NCBI RefSeq assembly: GCF_013114595.1
Contig: NZ_VTXE01000011.1
Coordinates: 78,751 to 142,750, forward strand
Length of the DNA: 64,000 bases
Source of the DNA: Vibrio sp. 99-8-1
Lineage (GTDB): Bacteria; Pseudomonadota; Gammaproteobacteria; Enterobacterales; Vibrionaceae
Direction of reading: 5' to 3'
Of this stretch, positions 20,836 to 28,716 are shown piece after piece. The translations under genes and the position numbers were made by a program. The notes beneath the pieces were generated by a model, which was not told where the DNA came from, made no database searches, and was given only the letters and a program-made list of their open reading frames with translations. How positions within the stretch are numbered: position 1 is the stretch's first letter; each line of letters begins with the position of its first letter.

Positions 20836-22002
20836 GTGAAAAAACCGTTACTCGTACTCAAATTTGGCGGTACATCAGTCGGCTCTATTGAACGCATACG
20901 AGCGGTTGCAGAGCGGATCATTGCTAGCAAGAACAGTGGCTACCAACTGGTGGTTGTGGTGTCTGCTATGTCTGGTGAAACAAACCGATTGATGGGGCTG
21001 GCACAAGAGATTGACTCTGTGCCGACAGCAAGAGAGTTGGACGTACTTCTAACTGCGGGTGAGCAGGTGAGTATGTCCCTTCTTGCCATGGAGTTGAATC
21101 GTCGTGGTTACCTAGCTACTTCTTTAACGGGGGGGCAGGCGCAGATTGTTACTGATAATGTGCATAACGATGCGACCATTCAAGAGATTAAAACAGACAA
21201 TATTCGCCATTGGTTAGAAGACGATTACATCGTCATCGTAGCGGGTTTCCAAGGGGTTAACCGTAATGGCGATATCACAACTTTGGGACGTGGAGGTTCA
21301 GATACCAGTGCGGTAGCGTTAGCGGGTGCACTGAATGCCACCGAGTGCCAAATATTTACCGACGTGGATGGCATTTATAGCTGTGATCCGCGTGTAGTGA
21401 AAAACGCAGTACAATTGCAAACTATCGATTTTCCAAATATGGAAGAGATGGCAAGAAAAGGGGCGAAAGTTCTTCACTTGCCATGTGTTCAAGATGCATG
21501 GAGAAACCAAATACCATTAAGAGTTCGTTCTTCTTTCTCAGAAAACAGCGGTACGCTGGTGAAAGGGGAAACGTGCCAACACGGTATTTGTGGCATTGCT
21601 ATCCAACGAGACCTTATTTTTGTTCAAGTAGACAAAGAGGATTTAGATGGGTTAATCAAGCAGTGTCAGATATTAGCTATAGCAGTGTGGACTGTGATCG
21701 AGGAAACAGAACGAACAGGTGTTGTCATCAATCATAGTGCTTATGCTAAGTTAGGACTGGTTTTTACGCATAAAATCCGTAATAGTGAGCAAGTGAGTTC
21801 GCTAACCAGTGTGGGTAGCAAAGCGAAAAGGATTGTAGAGCACTCATGTGAATGTCTTGCTAGTTGTAATATTGATGTTTTTGCATCATCGACTGGAGAG
21901 CAATATTCATTGTTGCTGCTTAACCCTGCTAATGTAGAGGAAGCAGCAAATATTATTCATAATAAATACATTGTTTCTAAGGAAGCGCTTGAACAGCAAT
22001 AA
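20836..22002 (+). CDS. lysC: aspartate kinase
   Basis: Aspartokinase phosphorylates aspartate, the first step to lysine, threonine and methionine. The 388-residue product has the kinase domain with LKFGGTSVGS at the N-terminus, TAGEQVSMSLLA, GRGGSDTSAVALAGAL and FTDVDGIYSCDPR. The C-terminal third forms the ACT regulatory part but is divergent and short: monofunctional aspartokinases of this type usually have about 400-450 residues with two clear ACT domains. The start is GTG 20836 after AAGGGAAG. The alaS-lysC-csrA order is the one I remember from V. cholerae. Only about 80 bases lie upstream, too few for a lysine riboswitch, so control is probably by feedback on the enzyme. Confidence 0.9.
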   Translation: MKKPLLVLKFGGTSVGSIERIRAVAERIIASKNSGYQLVVVVSAMSGETNRLMGLAQEIDSVPTARELDVLLTAGEQVSMSLLAMELNRRGYLATSLTGGQAQIVTDNVHNDATIQEIKTDNIRHWLEDDYIVIVAGFQGVNRNGDITTLGRGGSDTSAVALAGALNATECQIFTDVDGIYSCDPRVVKNAVQLQTIDFPNMEEMARKGAKVLHLPCVQDAWRNQIPLRVRSSFSENSGTLVKGETCQHGICGIAIQRDLIFVQVDKEDLDGLIKQCQILAIAVWTVIEETERTGVVINHSAYAKLGLVFTHKIRNSEQVSSLTSVGSKAKRIVEHSCECLASCNIDVFASSTGEQYSLLLLNPANVEEAANIIHNKYIVSKEALEQQ

Positions 22003-22030
22003 AAATATGCGGTTTCTTAACTTGGTTAAG

Positions 22031-22060
22031 TTTACCTTGTTTATGATGTTGTTGGATAAT
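22031..22060 (+). promoter_or_regulatory. probable csrA promoter
   Basis: TTTACC (22031-22036), an 18-base spacer and GATAAT (22055-22060), about 45 bases upstream of csrA. The -10 is good and the -35 fair. Confidence 0.45.
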
Positions 22061-22105
22061 AGCCTTATAAAGAGATAGTTCAGAGAATACTCAAGGAGCA
22101 TAAGA

Positions 22106-22303
22106 ATGCTAATTTTGACTCGCCGTGTAGGCGAAACCCTTATGATAGGTGATGAAGTTACTGTAACGGTATTAGGTGTTAAAGGTAACCAAGTAAGAAT
22201 TGGTGTTAATGCACCAAAAGAAGTGTCTGTACATCGTGAAGAAATATATATGAGAATTCAAGCGGAAAAAGGTACAGGTAACTCTTCTTCAGGTAATTAC
22301 TAA
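22106..22303 (+). CDS. csrA: carbon storage regulator CsrA
   Basis: CsrA is a small dimeric RNA-binding protein that represses or activates translation by binding GGA motifs in mRNA leaders. The 65-residue sequence ([18 protein letters not shown], then [19 protein letters not shown] and [13 protein letters not shown]) matches E. coli CsrA nearly throughout, with conserved L4, R6, R7 and R44. Its own ribosome binding site (CAAGGAGCA) contains a GGA motif in a CsrA-like context, so autorepression is likely. A terminator follows and the tRNA cluster begins 218 bases downstream. Confidence 0.98.
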   Translation: MLILTRRVGETLMIGDEVTVTVLGVKGNQVRIGVNAPKEVSVHREEIYMRIQAEKGTGNSSSGNY

Positions 22304-22313
22304 GCAATACATT

Positions 22314-22339
22314 AGGCTAACAATCGTTGGCCTTTTTTT
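22314..22339 (+). terminator. rho-independent terminator after csrA
   Basis: AGGCTAAC (22314-22321), loop AATC, GTTGGCCT (22326-22333) with one wobble pair, then a T run. Confidence 0.85.
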
Positions 22340-22478
22340 ATCCTAAAATGCTAAATAACTTTCTATTCATTTCTGGATATTTTTGTGCATATTATCGATA
22401 AAAAAGTATGAAAATAGAACTTGTTGGTTGAATACTGTTCTATCACACATATTTTGTAAGTTTTACCCCAGAAAGTGT

Positions 22479-22506
22479 TTGACATATTTTTGGTAAATCG
22501 TAATAT
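22479..22506 (+). promoter_or_regulatory. promoter of the tRNA cluster
   Basis: TTGACA (22479-22484), a 16-base spacer and TAATAT (22501-22506) lie 15 bases before the first tRNA. The following GTGCCTCCGC is fairly GC-rich, as in stringently controlled stable-RNA promoters. Confidence 0.8.
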
Positions 22507-22521
22507 GTGCCTCCGCAAGAC

Positions 22522-22614
22522 GGTGAGGTGGCCGAGAGGCTGAAGGCGCTCCCCTGCTAAGGGAGTATACGGTTTGTAGCCGTATCGAGGGTTCGAATCC
22601 CTCCCTCACCGCCA
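22522..22614 (+). tRNA. tRNA-Ser (GCT), copy 1
   Basis: A 93-base class II tRNA with long variable arm. The acceptor GGTGAGG pairs with CCTCACC and CCA is encoded. The anticodon loop CTGCTAA gives anticodon GCT at 22556-22558, reading AGC/AGU. Confidence 0.97.
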
Positions 22615-22637
22615 TTCTTGCGATTAGTTAGAAATAC

Positions 22638-22714
22638 GCGCTCGTAGCTCAGCTGGATAGAGTACCTGGCTACGAACCAGGCGGTCGAAGGTTCGAATCC
22701 TTCCGAGCGCGCCA
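22638..22714 (+). tRNA. tRNA-Arg (ACG), copy 1
   Basis: A 77-base tRNA with acceptor GCGCTCG/CGAGCGC and encoded CCA. The anticodon loop CTACGAA gives ACG at 22672-22674; A34 would be edited to inosine by TadA to read CGU/CGC/CGA. Confidence 0.97.
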
Positions 22715-22727
22715 TTTCTAAAAATGT

Positions 22728-22820
22728 GGTGAGGTGGCCGAGAGGCTGAAGGCGCTCCCCTGCTAAGGGAGTATACGGTTTGTAGCCGTATCGAGGGTTC
22801 GAATCCCTCCCTCACCGCCA
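22728..22820 (+). tRNA. tRNA-Ser (GCT), copy 2
   Basis: Identical in sequence to the copy at 22522-22614. It is followed by a stem-loop terminator at 22847. Confidence 0.97.
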
Positions 22821-22846
22821 TTTACTAGCGACTTGTCTCTAGTAAT

Positions 22847-22872
22847 AAATGGTCACTAACGACCATTTTTTT
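22847..22872 (+). terminator. stem-loop with T run inside the tRNA cluster
   Basis: AAATGGTC (22847-22854), loop ACTAAC, GACCATTT (22861-22868), then T to 22872. It looks like a full terminator between the second tRNA-Ser and the second tRNA-Arg, so the four downstream tRNA-Arg genes may depend on read-through or a separate promoter. Confidence 0.75.
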
Positions 22873-22912
22873 CGTTTCTCAGAAATGAAGTGTGATGTAT
22901 TTCACGAATTGC

Positions 22913-22989
22913 GCGCTCGTAGCTCAGCTGGATAGAGTACCTGGCTACGAACCAGGCGGTCGAAGGTTCGAATCCTTCCGAGCGCGCCA
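22913..22989 (+). tRNA. tRNA-Arg (ACG), copy 2
   Basis: Identical to the copy at 22638-22714. It is the first of four copies in tandem after the internal terminator. Confidence 0.97.
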
Positions 22990-23071
22990 TCATTTAAACG
23001 ATAATTATCTTGCGTAATTGTCGTAACAAAACAGTATTGAGTTTCATGAATACTGTAACAAAGAATATTGC

Positions 23072-23148
23072 GCGCTCGTAGCTCAGCTGGATAGAGTACC
23101 TGGCTACGAACCAGGCGGTCGAAGGTTCGAATCCTTCCGAGCGCGCCA
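23072..23148 (+). tRNA. tRNA-Arg (ACG), copy 3
   Basis: Identical 77-base tRNA-Arg with anticodon ACG and encoded CCA. Confidence 0.97.
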
Positions 23149-23229
23149 TTATTTAAACGGTAATTATCAGTGTAATTGTCGTAACAAAACAGTATTGGAA
23201 AGTTTAAATACTGTAGTACCAAACATTGC

Positions 23230-23306
23230 GCGCTCGTAGCTCAGCTGGATAGAGTACCTGGCTACGAACCAGGCGGTCGAAGGTTCGAATCCTTCCGAGC
23301 GCGCCA
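23230..23306 (+). tRNA. tRNA-Arg (ACG), copy 4
   Basis: Identical 77-base tRNA-Arg with anticodon ACG and encoded CCA. Confidence 0.97.
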
Positions 23307-23387
23307 TTATTTAAGCGGTAATTATCAGTATAATTGTCGTAACAAAACGGTATTGGTTAGTTGTAATACTGTAGCACCAAACATTGC

Positions 23388-23464
23388 GCGCTCGTAGCTC
23401 AGCTGGATAGAGTACCTGGCTACGAACCAGGCGGTCGAAGGTTCGAATCCTTCCGAGCGCGCCA
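23388..23464 (+). tRNA. tRNA-Arg (ACG), copy 5
   Basis: Identical 77-base tRNA-Arg with anticodon ACG; last gene of the cluster, followed by a strong terminator. Confidence 0.97.
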
Positions 23465-23469
23465 TCTTT

Positions 23470-23498
23470 AAAAAAACCTCGCTTTGCGAGGTTTTTTT
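23470..23498 (+). terminator. terminator of the tRNA cluster
   Basis: AAAAAACCTCGC, loop TTT, GCGAGGTTTTTTT (stem arms 23471-23482 and 23486-23497). Confidence 0.92.
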
Positions 23499-23900
23499 GT
23501 TTCTGCTTGAATGCATCGGTTAAGTTGATTTTATTGCTTCAATCTGAGGTTAAATAGCGAGAAATTGTTGCTTAACGTTAGATGTCTTAATTATTTTCTA
23601 TTGTTCACTAAGGCCAATTTAAATAATTAATGTGACGGGAGTGGAAACTTACGACTCATTTATTAACCTTTATTTAACAAGTGGTAAATATACTGTTTAC
23701 ATCATTTTCTTTTTTGATTCTAAATCCTCTTTTTTTTACCCATATCTCAGTAATTTTATCTAGATTAGCTTAAGTTGTTCTGTACGGAAAAAATTAAAAA
23801 TCGAAACTTTATCTAGTGGTCTACTGCTTGATTGTTTATATAAATCAGGTGGTTATGACTTGTGGTTCAAATGGCGTGAATTTATCTTGCGCAAACAGAA
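23499..23900. other. AT-rich non-coding interval before oadGAB
   Basis: About 400 AT-rich bases hold no gene that I can support. There is no convincing CRP or other operator match; the oadGAB promoter lies at its right edge. Confidence 0.5.
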
Positions 23901-23928
23901 TTGACAATTATATTCCAATCGAGATAAT
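23901..23928 (+). promoter_or_regulatory. probable oadGAB promoter
   Basis: TTGACA (23901-23906), a 16-base spacer and GATAAT (23923-23928), about 75 bases before oadG. Confidence 0.65.
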
Positions 23929-24003
23929 CCTTAGCTACGCCGTGTTTCGCTAAATGGATCTCGAAACGGGCATCTTGTCTTAGTGACAAAGAAAGGAATC
24001 ATA

Positions 24004-24258
24004 ATGACAGATATTGGAAGTTTATTAGAACAAGCCGCCACACTGATGTTCACAGGTATGGCTGTGGTTTTTGTTTTTCTTACCATTCTTATTTATATAG
24101 TGAGGTTAATGTCGACTCTGGTCCCAGAGGAAGCGCCATTAGCTGCTGCTATACCCAAGCAAATTTCAAACACTCAAACATCATCTGCTGTTAGTCCGCA
24201 AGTTGTTGCAGCTATCTCTGCTGCGGTACATCAGTACCGAAATTCAGCTTCAAAATAG
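24004..24258 (+). CDS. oadG: oxaloacetate decarboxylase gamma subunit OadG
   Basis: OadG is the small membrane subunit that holds the alpha and beta subunits together in the sodium-pumping decarboxylase. The 84-residue product has one N-terminal membrane helix (about residues 15-37, LMFTGMAVVFVFLTILIYIV) and a polar, Ala/Ser/Pro-rich cytoplasmic tail. ATG 24004 follows AAGGA; an upstream GTG at 23983 is less likely. It is the first gene of oadGAB. Confidence 0.92.
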   Translation: MTDIGSLLEQAATLMFTGMAVVFVFLTILIYIVRLMSTLVPEEAPLAAAIPKQISNTQTSSAVSPQVVAAISAAVHQYRNSASK

Positions 24259-24290
24259 TAGTTAAAGTTTAATAAAAGGAGTTATAGAGC

Positions 24291-26075
24291 ATGTCTAAAC
24301 CACTTGCTATTACTGATGTAGTGCTACGCGATGCCCACCAATCTCTATTTGCTACGCGTATGCGTATCGAAGATATGTTGCCGATTGCAGCTGAACTGGA
24401 CAAGGTTGGCTACTGGTCATTAGAAACATGGGGAGGCGCGACGTTTGACTCTTGTATCCGATTCTTGGGAGAAGATCCTTGGGAGCGTTTACGTGAGCTG
24501 AAAAAAGCCATGCCCAACACACCAATGCAGATGTTACTAAGAGGGCAGAACCTTTTAGGCTATCGTCACTATGCTGATGATGTGGTAGAGAAATTTGTAG
24601 AGCGTGCACACGTTAACGGTATGGATGTATTCCGTATTTTTGATGCAATGAATGATGTACGCAACTTCCAAAAAGCAGTGAAAGCAACCGTTGATGTGGG
24701 TGCTCATGCCCAAGGTACTCTGTCATATACTACTAGCCCTGTACACAATTCCGATACTTGGGTTGATCTGGCTAAGCGACTAGAAGATCTTGGTTGTCAC
24801 TCTCTCTGTATCAAAGATATGTCCGGTCTGCTTAAACCTTATGAAGCTGAAGAGTTGGTCACGCGAATTAAAGAGTCTTGTGATGTGCCTTTGGCTCTAC
24901 ACTGTCATGCTACAACGGGCCTTTCTACTGCAACTGCAATTAAAGCGGTTGAGTCTGGTTTAGATATTCTTGATACCGCAATTTCTTCCATGAGCCAAAC
25001 ATACGGACATACACCAACAGAGACGGTTGTTGCTATGTTGGAAGGTACAGAACGCGATACCGGCTTAAAACTTAATCAAATTGAACCTATTGCAGCGTAT
25101 TTCCGCGAGGTGCGTAAAAAATACGCTAAATGGGAAGGACAACTTAAAGGCGTTGATTCACGAATTTTAATCGCACAAGTTCCTGGTGGCATGTTAACCA
25201 ATATGGAAGGTCAGCTTAAAGAGCAAGGCGCAGCTGATAGACTTGATGAAGTATTGGAAGAGATCCCACGCGTACGTAAAGAGTTAGGTTATATTCCTCT
25301 GGTTACACCAACGTCGCAAATTGTTGGTACACAGGCAGTGATTAATGTTCTGACGGGTGAACGTTATAAGAGTATTACCAAAGAAACAGCAGGCATTCTG
25401 AAAGGTGAGTACGGTTCTGCTCCTGCCGATGTAGATAAAGATCTACAAGCGAAAGTGCTTGATGGTGGAGAAGCGATTACGTGCCGTCCAGCTGATCTAT
25501 TAAAAGATGAGTTAGACGAGCTAACCGCAGAACTGCTTGAGAAAGCGAAAGCGGAAGATATTTCGTTGGCGAAAGATACAGTTGACGATGTATTAACCTA
25601 CGCACTATTCCCTCAAGTAGGACTTAAGTTCTTGAAAAACCGTGCTAACCCTGATGCGTTTGAACCTGCACCAGGTACCGAGCCAGAAGTTAAAGCGCCA
25701 GTTGCTGCAGCACCAGCTGCGGGTGGCATTGAAACCTACAGTGTGAAAGTTGATGGTCAAGTTTACGACGTAGAGGTTGGTCCGCAAGGTCAACTAGCTT
25801 CTGTTACGCCAAGTGACGCTCAAGGGAAAGCCGCACCAGCGCCTGTTGCGAGTGCTGGGGCAGCTGAAGATGTACCAGCACCATTAGCTGGAACTATTTT
25901 TAAGGTCGATGTTCAAGTGGGCTCTCAAGTTGCAGAAGGAGACGTTCTACTTATTCTTGAAGCAATGAAGATGGAAACGGAAGTTCGAGCAGCGAAAGGT
26001 GGCACGGTTGCCGCTATCCATGTAAAAGAGGGAGACGCTGTAACAGTAGGTGCGCCCCTTCTAAGTCTTACATAA
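24291..26075 (+). CDS. oadA: oxaloacetate decarboxylase alpha subunit OadA
   Basis: OadA is the soluble carboxyltransferase subunit: it moves the carboxyl of oxaloacetate to its biotin. The 594-residue product has an N-terminal HMGL-like TIM barrel ([16 protein letters not shown], the metal site around [10 protein letters not shown]), a conserved carboxylase domain, a flexible Ala/Pro linker near residues 455-530 and a C-terminal biotinyl domain with EAMKMETE, the lysine of which is biotinylated. The three-gene order gamma-alpha-beta and the spacing of 32 and 9 bases support one operon. Confidence 0.97.
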   Translation: MSKPLAITDVVLRDAHQSLFATRMRIEDMLPIAAELDKVGYWSLETWGGATFDSCIRFLGEDPWERLRELKKAMPNTPMQMLLRGQNLLGYRHYADDVVEKFVERAHVNGMDVFRIFDAMNDVRNFQKAVKATVDVGAHAQGTLSYTTSPVHNSDTWVDLAKRLEDLGCHSLCIKDMSGLLKPYEAEELVTRIKESCDVPLALHCHATTGLSTATAIKAVESGLDILDTAISSMSQTYGHTPTETVVAMLEGTERDTGLKLNQIEPIAAYFREVRKKYAKWEGQLKGVDSRILIAQVPGGMLTNMEGQLKEQGAADRLDEVLEEIPRVRKELGYIPLVTPTSQIVGTQAVINVLTGERYKSITKETAGILKGEYGSAPADVDKDLQAKVLDGGEAITCRPADLLKDELDELTAELLEKAKAEDISLAKDTVDDVLTYALFPQVGLKFLKNRANPDAFEPAPGTEPEVKAPVAAAPAAGGIETYSVKVDGQVYDVEVGPQGQLASVTPSDAQGKAAPAPVASAGAAEDVPAPLAGTIFKVDVQVGSQVAEGDVLLILEAMKMETEVRAAKGGTVAAIHVKEGDAVTVGAPLLSLT

Positions 26076-26084
26076 GGGAGAATC

Positions 26085-27215
26085 ATGGAAGGTTTATTGA
26101 TTCTATGGCAAGAAACGGGCATCGCGAACTTTGAGTTTGGTCAGATATGTATGATCACAGTAGGGTGTGTACTACTGTTTCTTGCAATTAGAAAAGGCTT
26201 TGAGCCGCTGTTATTGTTGCCTATAGGTTTTGGTGCGATTTTGGCCAACATCCCTAATGCAGGCTTCACTGACGAAGGCGGGCTACTTTACTATGTCTAT
26301 TACGTTGGTATAGAAACCGGTGTCTTCCCACTGCTCATATTTATGGGTGTGGGGGCCATGACAGACTTTGGTGCATTGATCGCTAACCCTAAAACCTTAT
26401 GGTTGGGCGCCGCTGCTCAGTTTGGTATTTTCGCCACTCTATTTGGGGCGATATTACTGAACTATGTCCCTGGTATGGAGTTCTCATTAGCAGATGCCTC
26501 TTCAATCGCAATCATTGGTGGAGCTGATGGCCCTACTGCGATATTTTTATCCAGTCGTCTATCTCCTGATCTGCTTGGTGCTATTGCTGTTGCTGCGTAT
26601 AGCTATATGGCCTTAGTACCGATTATTCAGCCACCAATTATGAAAGCGTTAACGTCACCTGAAGAGCGCCAGATTAAAATGGCCCAACTTAGGCATGTGA
26701 GTAAAACAGAAAAAATACTCTTCCCATTAGCGGTATTGGTAATGACCATTCTGTTCTTGCCACCGGCAACGCCTCTGGTTGGTATGTTCTGTCTTGGTAA
26801 CTTAATGCGTGAGGCTGGTGTTGTTGATCGCTTATCTAAGACGGCGCAAAACGAGCTGATTAATATCGTTACCATTTTCCTTGGCTTGGGTGTCGGTTCT
26901 AAATTGCAGGCTGACAAATTCCTAAATGTTGAAACGTTAGGTATTTTGGCTCTTGGAGCTGTGGCATTCAGTATTGGTACCGCAGCGGGTGTTCTTATGG
27001 CTAAGCTTCTGAACAAGTACTCGAAGGAAGATATTAACCCATTAATTGGTGCCGCGGGTGTTTCGGCTGTACCAATGGCGGCACGAGTAGTGAACAAAGT
27101 TGGGTTACAAGCTAATCCACAAAACTTCTTACTGATGCATGCTATGGGACCTAACGTTGCAGGTGTACTTGGCTCTGCAGTTGCGGCTGGTATCTTGTTA
27201 GCATTAGCAGGTTAA
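26085..27215 (+). CDS. oadB: oxaloacetate decarboxylase beta subunit OadB
   Basis: OadB is the polytopic inner-membrane subunit that decarboxylates carboxybiotin and exports sodium ions. The 376-residue product is strongly hydrophobic with about nine membrane segments and has the conserved [17 protein letters not shown] stretch that contains the sodium-binding Asp, and [14 protein letters not shown] later. It starts 9 bases after oadA with GGGAG upstream. A strong terminator ends the operon. Confidence 0.97.
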   Translation: MEGLLILWQETGIANFEFGQICMITVGCVLLFLAIRKGFEPLLLLPIGFGAILANIPNAGFTDEGGLLYYVYYVGIETGVFPLLIFMGVGAMTDFGALIANPKTLWLGAAAQFGIFATLFGAILLNYVPGMEFSLADASSIAIIGGADGPTAIFLSSRLSPDLLGAIAVAAYSYMALVPIIQPPIMKALTSPEERQIKMAQLRHVSKTEKILFPLAVLVMTILFLPPATPLVGMFCLGNLMREAGVVDRLSKTAQNELINIVTIFLGLGVGSKLQADKFLNVETLGILALGAVAFSIGTAAGVLMAKLLNKYSKEDINPLIGAAGVSAVPMAARVVNKVGLQANPQNFLLMHAMGPNVAGVLGSAVAAGILLALAG

Positions 27216-27268
27216 AGCGCATAGTGAGGCCTGGTTAATTTGAGAATTAGACAAAATAGTTTATAGTC

Positions 27269-27297
27269 AAAGGGATGCTGCGGCATCCCTTTTTTTT
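27269..27297 (+). terminator. rho-independent terminator after oadB
   Basis: AAGGGATGC, loop TGC, GGCATCCCTT, followed by a T run; strong stem. Confidence 0.92.
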
Positions 27298-27318
27298 GCC
27301 AGCTATAGGGATATTTGT

Positions 27319-28272
27319 ATGACAGAAAATTATAGGGTGGTTATCCCTACGTTTGGAGACGCAGAAGTACTAACCATAGAATCGACCTCGATACCTGAGC
27401 CTAAAGAAGGACAGGTCGTAGTTAAAGTCTATTTTGCTGGAGTAAACCCAATCGACGTAAAAACGCGAGCGGGCTTAGGTTGGGCGGCAGAGAGCAACAA
27501 AGACAATTTGCCATGGACCCCAGGTTATGACATCTCTGGAAAAATAGTCTCTGTTGGATCCGGTGTTGAAGAGCTCTCCGTGGGAGATGCTGTTGCGGGT
27601 TTAATTGGCTTCCCTCTTGACGCTGGAGGCTACAGTCAGTATTTGTCGGTAGATGCATCGGTGCTAAGTCAAGTTCCGGACGCTGTAATGTTAGAAGCCG
27701 CCGCCGCTCTGCCTGTCGCGGGTCAAACAGCTGCTCAAGCGATAAATATTGCCGGAGTGCAGGCGGGTGAACGAGTATTGGTTCTGGCGGGTGCAGGTGG
27801 TGTGGGCCACATCGCTGTGCAACTGGCGGTTGCCGCTCAAGCTGAGGTCTATACAACGTGTAGTGAAGCCAACTTGGATTATCTCGCCACACTTGGTGCT
27901 CACGCCGTTAATTATCAATTCTCTCCTGTTTCGGAGCGGTTGAGTGATGTTGATGTTCTGATTGACCTTGTTGGCGGTGACGCGGCTTTGGACGCTCTGA
28001 AGTGCCTTAAAGATGCCGCAAGAGTGGTCACAGTACCGACATTAACCAAAGATGTTATATGCGAAAAAGCGACCACGCTAGGCTTCCAGGCGACAGGTAT
28101 GTTGGTTGAGCCCGATAGAGAGCAGATGGACGCTTTACTCTATATGGTCAGTGTTGGGTTGCTAAAAATCGATTTTCATCCAGCGGTCTCTTACAAAGAG
28201 GTAGTGGTTGCTCATAAACAGCTAGAAACAGGCCATACACGAGGGAAAGTGGTGTTGGATATGCGGTGCTAG
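27319..28272 (+). CDS. zinc-independent medium-chain dehydrogenase (quinone oxidoreductase-like)
   Basis: The 317-residue product belongs to the quinone-oxidoreductase branch of the medium-chain dehydrogenases. It has an N-terminal GroES-like domain (PKEGQVVVKVYFAGVNPIDV, PWTPGYDISGKIVSVG) and a Rossmann domain with AGAGGVGHIAVQLA near residue 155. The catalytic and structural zinc ligands of alcohol dehydrogenases are missing, so NADPH-dependent reduction of quinones or enones is likely, but the substrate is unknown. It shares 7 bases with the next gene and may form an operon with it and the M16 peptidase. Confidence 0.85.
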   Translation: MTENYRVVIPTFGDAEVLTIESTSIPEPKEGQVVVKVYFAGVNPIDVKTRAGLGWAAESNKDNLPWTPGYDISGKIVSVGSGVEELSVGDAVAGLIGFPLDAGGYSQYLSVDASVLSQVPDAVMLEAAAALPVAGQTAAQAINIAGVQAGERVLVLAGAGGVGHIAVQLAVAAQAEVYTTCSEANLDYLATLGAHAVNYQFSPVSERLSDVDVLIDLVGGDAALDALKCLKDAARVVTVPTLTKDVICEKATTLGFQATGMLVEPDREQMDALLYMVSVGLLKIDFHPAVSYKEVVVAHKQLETGHTRGKVVLDMRC

Positions 28273-28706
28273 AAGCACTCTACACTTTCTTTGCAGAATC
28301 GGCGCTTTGGGTCCTATTTATTACTGGGTTTTTGAGCGCCACATTACTTCCGGGGGGCTCCGAAGCCTCTTTAATTGCTGCATTAAGTACCGAACAATAC
28401 CCCAGTGTGACCATAATTGTGGTTGCTACTATTGGTAATACACTGGGAGGCTTAACCAACTACTGGTTAGGATTGTTTATTCCCAATCGAACTAGAGAAG
28501 AAAAACATGGTCATACTGCTATAGCGTGGATCAGCCGGTATGGGTATGGCGCTTTGATATTTAGTTGGTTACCTATCATAGGTGATCCATTATGTTTAGC
28601 TGCTGGTTGGTTGAGAATGAAATTTTTGCCTTCCCTTATCCTTATTGCTGTTGGAAAAATGCTGAGATATTGCGTTCTAACAGCTCTGTATTTTGGTTTT
28701 TTTTAA
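28266..28706 (+). CDS. yqaA: YqaA-family (DedA/SNARE-associated-like) inner-membrane protein
   Basis: The 146-residue product is hydrophobic with about four membrane segments and carries features of the YqaA/DedA group: FLSATLLPGGSEASLIAAL, GNTLGGLTNYWLG and FSWLPIIGDPLCLAAGWLR. DedA-type proteins act in lipid carrier recycling and proton-motive-force maintenance; the role of YqaA itself is not settled. The start is GTG 28266, inside the end of the previous gene, which implies translational coupling. E. coli YqaA has 142 residues. Confidence 0.85.
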   Translation: MLEALYTFFAESALWVLFITGFLSATLLPGGSEASLIAALSTEQYPSVTIIVVATIGNTLGGLTNYWLGLFIPNRTREEKHGHTAIAWISRYGYGALIFSWLPIIGDPLCLAAGWLRMKFLPSLILIAVGKMLRYCVLTALYFGFF

Positions 28707-28716
28707 GGAAATATCA

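Larger units (their letters stand above)
22913..23464 (+). repeat. tandem array of about 158-bp tRNA-Arg units
   Basis: Four tRNA-Arg copies start at 22913, 23072, 23230 and 23388, giving steps of 159, 158 and 158 bases. The spacers between them are also alike (TTTAAACGGTAATTATC, then TAATTGTCGTAACAAAAC), so the array grew by unequal duplication of gene plus spacer. Confidence 0.9.

Noticed and set aside
22913..23464. Regular repeats that could suggest a CRISPR array
   Set aside because: The repeated unit is a complete 77-base tRNA with about 81-base spacers that are themselves alike; no cas genes are present.
22624..23516. Open frames on the minus strand across the tRNA cluster, with repeated GALGRIRTFDRLVRSQVLYP-like peptides
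   Set aside because: They are antisense translations of tRNA-Arg and tRNA-Ser genes, a known source of false hypothetical proteins.
23499..23900. CRP-type operators before oadGAB
   Set aside because: TGTGA and GTGA half-sites occur without a matching second half at the right distance.
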